Below the pieces are notes generated by a model. That model searched no databases. It was not told where the DNA came from and saw nothing but the letters and a program-made list of their open reading frames with translations. Of a DNA stretch of 11,224 nt, positions 7,130 to 11,224 are shown in pieces (position 1 is the stretch's first letter; every line of letters starts with the position of its first letter). Source of the stretch: Mucilaginibacter_A sp050954865 (GTDB lineage: Bacteria > Bacteroidota > Bacteroidia > Sphingobacteriales > Sphingobacteriaceae); the NCBI GenBank assembly GCA_050954865.1, contig JBPBQN010000027.1:1-11224 (forward strand). The letters are read 5' to 3'. The position numbers were made by a program, and so were the translations under genes.

Positions 7130-7226
7130 ATAACAATTATAATAATTTTGAATAAAATGTTATCTTTAAAAGTATTGATTAGATTTAACTATCTAAAATT
7201 GCTTTCAATCACATCTTAATAATATT

Positions 7227-7934
7227 ATGATCCGATATTTTGGTCAAACTCGAATACTTGTTGCGGTAGATTGTATCATTTTCGGTTTTGACGGGGATCA
7301 TTTAAAACTGCTGCTTATTCAGCGCGGTTTTGAACCTGAAGCTAAAAAATGGAGTTTAATGGGCGGTTTTATTCAGCCTGAAGAAAGTTTAACAGCAGCT
7401 TCCAACCGGATTTTGAAAAAATTAACGGGTTTGGAAGGCGTTTTTTTAGAGCAGTTAAAATGCTTTGGAGAACCAAAACGCGATCCTTTGGAAAGAACGA
7501 TTGGCATTGCTTATTTTTCGCTGATCGATATTCATCAATATGAAAAACAAATCAGCCATGATTATCATGCTGAATGGTTTTTGCTGAATGAAGTGCCGAA
7601 ACTGATTTTTGATCACCAGGAAATGGTTGAAACAGCTAAACGCGAACTGCGTTACAAAGCCGCACTTCACCCAATTTTATTTGAATTGCTACCGGAAAAA
7701 TTTACGATTCCGCAGCTGCAAAACCTTTATGAAGGCATTTACGGTGTTACTTTTGACAAGCGAAATTTTAGTCGGAAATTATTATCGACCGGCTTGTTAA
7801 TCCGTCAGGAAGACAAGCATAAAGAAAATTCTAAAAAAGGCGCTTTTTATTACACACTAAACAAAACGCAGTACAAAGAAAAATTTCAATCTTTCCTAAA
7901 CTTCATTCCAAATCCTGAAAGTTTGATTTTTTAG
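7227..7934 (+). CDS. araR: AraR/NrtR-type transcriptional regulator with Nudix-like sensor and winged helix
   Basis: Predicted DNA-binding regulator of arabinose use. Residues 1-140 resemble a Nudix fold; residues about 155-225 form a winged helix with the family-typical IPQLQNLYEGIYGVTFDKRNFSRKLLSTGLL (161-191). The Nudix box GFIQPEESLTAASNRILKKLTGL (47-69) keeps the spacing and E53, R61 and G68, but the positions that should be the catalytic REUxEE glutamates are I62, K65 and L66. Hydrolase activity is therefore very unlikely and the domain should act as a ligand sensor, as described for Bacteroides AraR, which responds to L-arabinose. It is divergent from GH51 and 83 bp upstream of araBD, as expected for a local regulator. 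The ligand is inferred from neighbours; another pentose or ADP-ribose ligand is possible. The symbol is given by context. Confidence 0.82.
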   Translation: MIRYFGQTRILVAVDCIIFGFDGDHLKLLLIQRGFEPEAKKWSLMGGFIQPEESLTAASNRILKKLTGLEGVFLEQLKCFGEPKRDPLERTIGIAYFSLIDIHQYEKQISHDYHAEWFLLNEVPKLIFDHQEMVETAKRELRYKAALHPILFELLPEKFTIPQLQNLYEGIYGVTFDKRNFSRKLLSTGLLIRQEDKHKENSKKGAFYYTLNKTQYKEKFQSFLNFIPNPESLIF

Positions 7935-8017
7935 CTGCTTGCATTAATCCTTTTCAGCAATACACTAAAATTTTATTTTATAAATAAATAAGTGTTAATT
8001 AGACACCAATTAGAATT
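7935..8017 (+). promoter_or_regulatory. araB upstream region with candidate operator
   Basis: The 83-bp gap is very AT-rich. GTGTTAATTAGACAC (7992-8006) is an imperfect palindrome with perfect GTGT/ACAC ends. AATTAGA occurs twice 11 bp apart (7997-8003 and 8008-8014), and ACACT at 7962-7966 faces AGTGT at 7991-7995. ATTAGA also occurs at 7178-7183 in the divergent region. These are candidates for a regulator site that would cover the araB start region. No clear TTTG/TAnnTTTG pair is visible, so araB may be read from the regulator promoter or from a weak activator-dependent one. Confidence 0.3.
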
Positions 8018-9706
8018 ATGGAAAATAAACAGTTTGTAATTGGTGTAGATTATGGAACAGATTCCGTTCGTTCGGTTATTGTGGATGCAACAAACGGACA
8101 AGAAATAGCTGCTTCCGTTTATTTTTATCCGCGCTGGAAAAAGGCACTCTATTGCGATGCACCGCTCAATCAGTTCCGCCAGCATCCGCTGGATTATACT
8201 GAGGGTTTGGAGTTCACTATAAAAGAGTGCATAAAAGAAGCATCCGGCAAAATCGACCCAAAAAATATAAAGGCGATTTCCATCGATACAACCGGCTCTT
8301 CGCCTGTTGCGGTTAACGAAAGCGGAAAACCGTTGGCTTTATTACCAGAGTTTGCCGAAAATCCAAACGCGATGTTTGTGCTATGGAAAGATCATACTTC
8401 CTTAAAAGAAGCGGCAGAACTGAATGAACATGCCCAAAAATTACAACCAAACTACTTACAGTTTGTAGGCGGCATTTATTCTTCGGAATGGTTTTGGGCG
8501 AAGTTACTGCACATTTTACGGGTTGATGAAAAAGTTCGTGCAGCTACTTATTCCTGGGTGGAACATTGCGATTGGATTCCGTTTTTACTCTCCGGAGGAA
8601 AACATATTTCGGATATGAAACGCAGCGTTTGCGCAGCCGGACATAAAGCACTTTGGTCAGAAGAATTTGGTGGTTTGCCATCTGATGAATTTTTTAGTTC
8701 CTGGGATCCGCTTTTGAAAGGATTTACGTCGAGATTATTTACAGAAACTTATACTTCTGATCAATCCGCCGGAAATTTAAGCTCCGAATGGGCCGAAAAA
8801 TTAGGTTTAACAACCGATGTTTTGATTGGCGTTGGTGCTTTTGATGCACACATGGGCGCGGTTGGCGGCCAGATTGAACCTTATTATTTAAGCAAAGTTA
8901 TGGGCACTTCTACCTGTGATATGCTGGTTGCGCCAACTGAAGAAGTGGAAGGAACATTGGTAAAAGGCATCTGCGGACAAGTTCCGGGATCGATTATTCC
9001 GGGAATGATGGGCATGGAAGCCGGGCAATCTGCTTTTGGTGATTCTTATGCCTGGTTCCGCAGCGTTTTGGTTTGGCCTATGAAAGAGCTTCTTTTATCG
9101 ACTAAAATTATAGATCAGGAAACGGCCGGCAATCTGATGCAGGAAATAACCGATAAGCTCATTCCGGAACTAAGCAAAGAGGCAGCAAAAATCCCACTGA
9201 ATGAAAAAACCGAACTGGCGATAGACTGGCTGAACGGCCGCCGCACGCCGGATGCCAACCAGGAACTGAAAGGCGTAATTGCCAATTTGGGTTTGGGCAG
9301 TAACGCGCCATCCATTTTCCGTGCGGTAGCCGAAGCAACTTGTTTTGGGGCGAAATCTATTGTTGATCGATTTAACGAGCAAGGCGTTACGGTAAAAGGT
9401 TTGATCGGTTTGGGCGGCGTGGCCAAAAAATCGCCGTTTATTATGCAGATGATGGCCGATGTGATGAACATGCCGATCCGCATCCATAAATCGGAACAAA
9501 CCTGCGCCATTGGTGCCGCGATGTTTGCAGCGACGGTTGCCGGCATCTACCCAAAAGTGGAAGATGCAATGGCTGCTATGGGACAAGGTTTTGATGCTGA
9601 ATATCAGCCTAATCCTTCAAAAATAGAAATCTACGCCAAGCGTTATCAGCAATACATCGCCCTCGGCAAAGCCATCGAAATACAAACCACAAAAATTACC
9701 GCATAA
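8018..9706 (+). CDS. araB: L-ribulokinase (AraB)
   Basis: Cytoplasmic FGGY-family kinase that phosphorylates L-ribulose to L-ribulose 5-phosphate in L-arabinose catabolism. At 562 residues it equals the classical AraB length (E. coli 566). The N-terminal phosphate-binding strand is VIGVDYGTDSVRSVIVDA (7-24), with D11 and the GTDS hallmark. TTGSSPVAV is at 91-99. The catalytic base is D276 in GVGAFDAHMGAVGG, followed by MGTSTCDMLV (295-304). The C-terminal FGGY domain has AVAEATCFGAKSIVDRF and GLGGVAKKSP (464-473). The ATG at 8018 directly precedes this core. There is no Shine-Dalgarno, normal for the phylum. araD begins 7 nt after the stop, so the two are cotranscribed. The 3' end (TAAAAACAGTATG) contains a sequence like the repeat element. 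The isomerase that makes its substrate, AraA, is not in the window. Confidence 0.96.
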   Translation: MENKQFVIGVDYGTDSVRSVIVDATNGQEIAASVYFYPRWKKALYCDAPLNQFRQHPLDYTEGLEFTIKECIKEASGKIDPKNIKAISIDTTGSSPVAVNESGKPLALLPEFAENPNAMFVLWKDHTSLKEAAELNEHAQKLQPNYLQFVGGIYSSEWFWAKLLHILRVDEKVRAATYSWVEHCDWIPFLLSGGKHISDMKRSVCAAGHKALWSEEFGGLPSDEFFSSWDPLLKGFTSRLFTETYTSDQSAGNLSSEWAEKLGLTTDVLIGVGAFDAHMGAVGGQIEPYYLSKVMGTSTCDMLVAPTEEVEGTLVKGICGQVPGSIIPGMMGMEAGQSAFGDSYAWFRSVLVWPMKELLLSTKIIDQETAGNLMQEITDKLIPELSKEAAKIPLNEKTELAIDWLNGRRTPDANQELKGVIANLGLGSNAPSIFRAVAEATCFGAKSIVDRFNEQGVTVKGLIGLGGVAKKSPFIMQMMADVMNMPIRIHKSEQTCAIGAAMFAATVAGIYPKVEDAMAAMGQGFDAEYQPNPSKIEIYAKRYQQYIALGKAIEIQTTKITA

Positions 9707-9713
9707 AAACAGT

Positions 9714-10412
9714 ATGGGCAATTACGATGAAATACGGCTGCAGGCCTACGAAGCCAACATGCAGCTGCCAAAATTGGGTCTGGTGCTTTTTACCTTCGGA
9801 AATGTAAGCGCGGCCGACCGCCAGCAAGGTGTTTTTGCAGTGAAACCAAGCGGCGTGCCTTATGATGAACTTTCGCCGGAGAATATGGTGATTGTGGATT
9901 TTGAGGGACAGACGGTAGAAGGTTTGATGCGGCCTTCATCGGACACTAAAACACACGCCGTACTGTACAAACATTGGGAAAATATCGGTGGAATTGTGCA
10001 CACACATTCTACTTACGGCACGGCCTGGGCACAATCACAACGCGATGTACCGATTTATGGAACCACGCACGCTGACCATTGCACCTCAGATATTCCCTGC
10101 GCGCCGCCGATGGCAGATCACATGATTAAAGGCAATTATGAATATCAAACCGGTTTTCAAATCATGAATTGCTTGCAGGAAAAAGGCATGACTTATCAGG
10201 AAATGGAGATGATTCTGGTGGGCAACCATGCTCCTTTTACTTGGGGAAAAACGGCGGCAAAAGCGGTTTATAACAGCGCAGTTTTGGAGGAAGTTGCGCG
10301 AATGGCTTATCTGACGGAACAAATCAATCCACAAGTTGCAAAATTAAAACAAGCATTAATTCAGAAACACTACGACAGAAAGCATGGAAAAGATGCTTAT
10401 TACGGACAGTAA
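9714..10412 (+). CDS. araD: L-ribulose-5-phosphate 4-epimerase (AraD)
   Basis: Class II aldolase-fold zinc enzyme that converts L-ribulose 5-phosphate to D-xylulose 5-phosphate, the entry to the pentose phosphate pathway. At 232 residues it is one longer than E. coli AraD, and the known active-site residues fall exactly one position later: D77 in SSDTKTH, zinc ligands H96 and H98 in GIVHTHSTYG, D121 in THADHC, zinc ligand H172 in VGNHAPFTWG, and Y230 near the end. The phosphate-binding motif GNVSAAD is at 29-35 and PSGVPY at 45-50. All key residues are present, so the gene should be functional. The start at 9714 is 7 nt from the araB stop. The product after it is a secreted glycosidase rather than AraA, 28 nt downstream. 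Confidence 0.96.
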   Translation: MGNYDEIRLQAYEANMQLPKLGLVLFTFGNVSAADRQQGVFAVKPSGVPYDELSPENMVIVDFEGQTVEGLMRPSSDTKTHAVLYKHWENIGGIVHTHSTYGTAWAQSQRDVPIYGTTHADHCTSDIPCAPPMADHMIKGNYEYQTGFQIMNCLQEKGMTYQEMEMILVGNHAPFTWGKTAAKAVYNSAVLEEVARMAYLTEQINPQVAKLKQALIQKHYDRKHGKDAYYGQ

Positions 10413-10424
10413 ATTCTACTAAAC

Positions 10425-10440
10425 AATACTTCTTTTACCG
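10425..10440 (+). repeat. Boundary repeat element, copy 7 (araD-GH27 gap)
   Basis: AATACTTCTTTTACCG directly abuts the GH27 start codon and makes up most of the 28-bp araD-GH27 gap. It matches copy 2 (GATACTTCTTTTATCG) at 14 of 16 positions. Its orientation relative to the gene is opposite to that before kduI and GH51, so it cannot act as a common ribosome-binding sequence. Confidence 0.5.
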
Positions 10441-11224
10441 ATGAAAAATTTGTGTACGGCTTTATTTATGCTGATCTTTTTCTATGCTGAAAATGCTTTT
10501 TCGCAGCAAAAAGATTTCCATCAATGGGCCGCTACGCCGCCGATGGGTTGGAACAGTTGGGATTGTTATGGGCCAACCGTTACCGAAGCCGAAGTAAAAG
10601 CCAACACCGATTACATGGCCAAAAACCTGAAAAAAGTTGGCTGGGAATACATTGTGGTCGATATTCGCTGGTATGTGGGCAACGATAAAGCGCACGGCTA
10701 CAACCAAACTGATCCGGATTATGTGCTGGATCAATATGGAAGATTTCAGCCGGCCGTAAATCGTTTTCCTTCCGCAGCCAATGGTAAAGGTTTTAAGCCG
10801 CTGGCCGATTATATTCACCAAAAAAGATTAAAATTTGGCATTCATATTATGCGCGGTATTCCGGTTCTGGCGGTTAAAAAAAACACGCCAATTCTGGGTA
10901 GTAAAGTAACTGCTAATCAGATTTATACAACCGATTTGCAGTGTGAATGGTTGAAAGATATGTATGGCGTTGCCGATAAACCCGGCGCGCAGGAATATTA
11001 CAATTCTCTTTTCAACTTATATGCTTCCTGGGGATTGGATTTTGTGAAAGTGGATGATTTGTCGCGCCCGTATCACACCAAAGAAGTAGAAATGATCCGC
11101 AAAGCAATTAATCAATGCGGAAGAAAAATTGTATTGAGCACTTCGCCCGGAGAAACGCCTGTGGCAGATGCAGAACACGTGGCCAATCATGCCAACATGT
11201 GGCGTACCGTTGATGATTTTTGGG
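10441..11224 (+). CDS. Secreted GH27 glycosidase (alpha-galactosidase or beta-L-arabinopyranosidase), 3' end outside window
   Basis: The open frame runs from ATG 10441 to the window end (261 codons, no stop). Residues 1-21 are a signal peptide (MKNLCTALFMLIFF... cut near AFS-QQ). The mature protein opens with ATPPMGWNSWDCYG (31-44), the hallmark start of GH27, continues with YIVVDIRWY (70-78), RFQPAVNRFPSAANGKGFKPLADYIH (101-126) and KFGIHIMRG (131-139), and has KVDD at 203-206, where D205 should be the catalytic nucleophile of the family's KxD motif. The acid/base should lie just beyond or near the end of the visible part. GH27 includes alpha-galactosidases and beta-L-arabinopyranosidases; placement after araBD makes the latter worth considering, but sequence alone does not decide. 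It probably shares the araBD transcript. Confidence 0.88.
   Translation, partial: MKNLCTALFMLIFFYAENAFSQQKDFHQWAATPPMGWNSWDCYGPTVTEAEVKANTDYMAKNLKKVGWEYIVVDIRWYVGNDKAHGYNQTDPDYVLDQYGRFQPAVNRFPSAANGKGFKPLADYIHQKRLKFGIHIMRGIPVLAVKKNTPILGSKVTANQIYTTDLQCEWLKDMYGVADKPGAQEYYNSLFNLYASWGLDFVKVDDLSRPYHTKEVEMIRKAINQCGRKIVLSTSPGETPVADAEHVANHANMWRTVDDFW

Larger units (their letters stand above)
6999..7226. promoter_or_regulatory. Divergent control region between GH51 and the regulator gene
   Basis: This 228-bp AT-rich gap carries at least one promoter (towards GH51), a copy of the repeat element and two inverted repeats. AACATTTTAT (7110-7119) and ATAAAATGTT (7152-7161) are perfect complements with centres 42 bp apart, about four helical turns. 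TTAGAT-TTAACT-ATCTAA (7179-7196) is a perfect 6-bp dyad 30 bp before the regulator ATG. A lone -7-like TAATTTTG (7143-7150) could serve the regulator gene, but no matching -33 box is seen. Any of the dyads could be the regulator's operator; the choice is open. Confidence 0.5.

Noticed and set aside
9115..9586. Overlapping minus-strand open frames of 143 and 138 codons
   Set aside because: They are antisense to the conserved C-terminal domain of araB and show no family motif.
10462..10821. 119-codon minus-strand open frame
   Set aside because: It lies antisense to the GH27 gene, whose hallmark motifs are clear on the plus strand.
1..11224. CRISPR arrays, tRNA or rRNA genes, insertion sequences, SusC/SusD pair
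   Set aside because: No regularly spaced repeats, RNA gene signatures, transposase reading frames or SusC/SusD-like proteins were seen on either strand.

Overview
The window looks like a chromosomal piece of a Bacteroidota bacterium, most likely from the Sphingobacteriales/Cytophagales side. The DNA is moderately AT-rich. Start codons lack strong Shine-Dalgarno sequences, and at least one promoter fits the Bacteroidota pattern (TTTG, 18 bp, TAnnTTTG). The topoisomerase gene is of the ParE type typical of this phylum, and the arabinose regulator is a Nudix-winged-helix protein, as known from Bacteroides. This assignment is an inference from protein and promoter style; no phylogenetic marker was compared.

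Layout. Positions 148-2022 (minus) hold parE, a housekeeping gene with its own upstream region. Positions 2145-6998 form a minus-strand carbohydrate cluster, in transcription order: secreted GH51 arabinofuranosidase, a broken hybrid glycosidase gene, secreted GH43 arabinanase, kduD (interrupted by an in-frame stop codon), and kduI. A 228-bp divergent region (6999-7226) separates it from a plus-strand cluster: an AraR-like Nudix regulator (7227-7934), araB (8018-9706), araD (9714-10412), and the start of a secreted GH27 enzyme that runs off the end (10441 to beyond 11224). araA, a sugar transporter and SusC/SusD genes are not in the window.

How the genes fit together. GH51 and GH43 would release L-arabinose from arabinan, such as the side chains of pectic rhamnogalacturonan I. 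The GH27 enzyme would remove alpha-galactose or beta-L-arabinopyranose. AraB and AraD carry L-ribulose to D-xylulose 5-phosphate. KduI and KduD process the unsaturated uronate left by pectate lyases. The regulator sits where it could sense an arabinose-derived ligand and control both arms. The locus therefore reads as a pectin/arabinan utilisation region.

Most unusual points. (1) A short AT-rich element occurs seven times or more, almost always at boundaries of the carbohydrate genes; three copies contain the identical 15-mer GATAAAAACAGCATC, and two copies face each other to make a perfect 14-bp hairpin. (2) kduD is split by one TAA codon exactly where a conserved residue should stand, before the catalytic YxxxK motif. 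(3) A 457-bp remnant joins a GH30-like N-terminus to a GH51-like C-terminus out of frame, across a 17-bp stretch that reads sensibly in both frames. (4) The regulator has lost the catalytic glutamates of its Nudix box.
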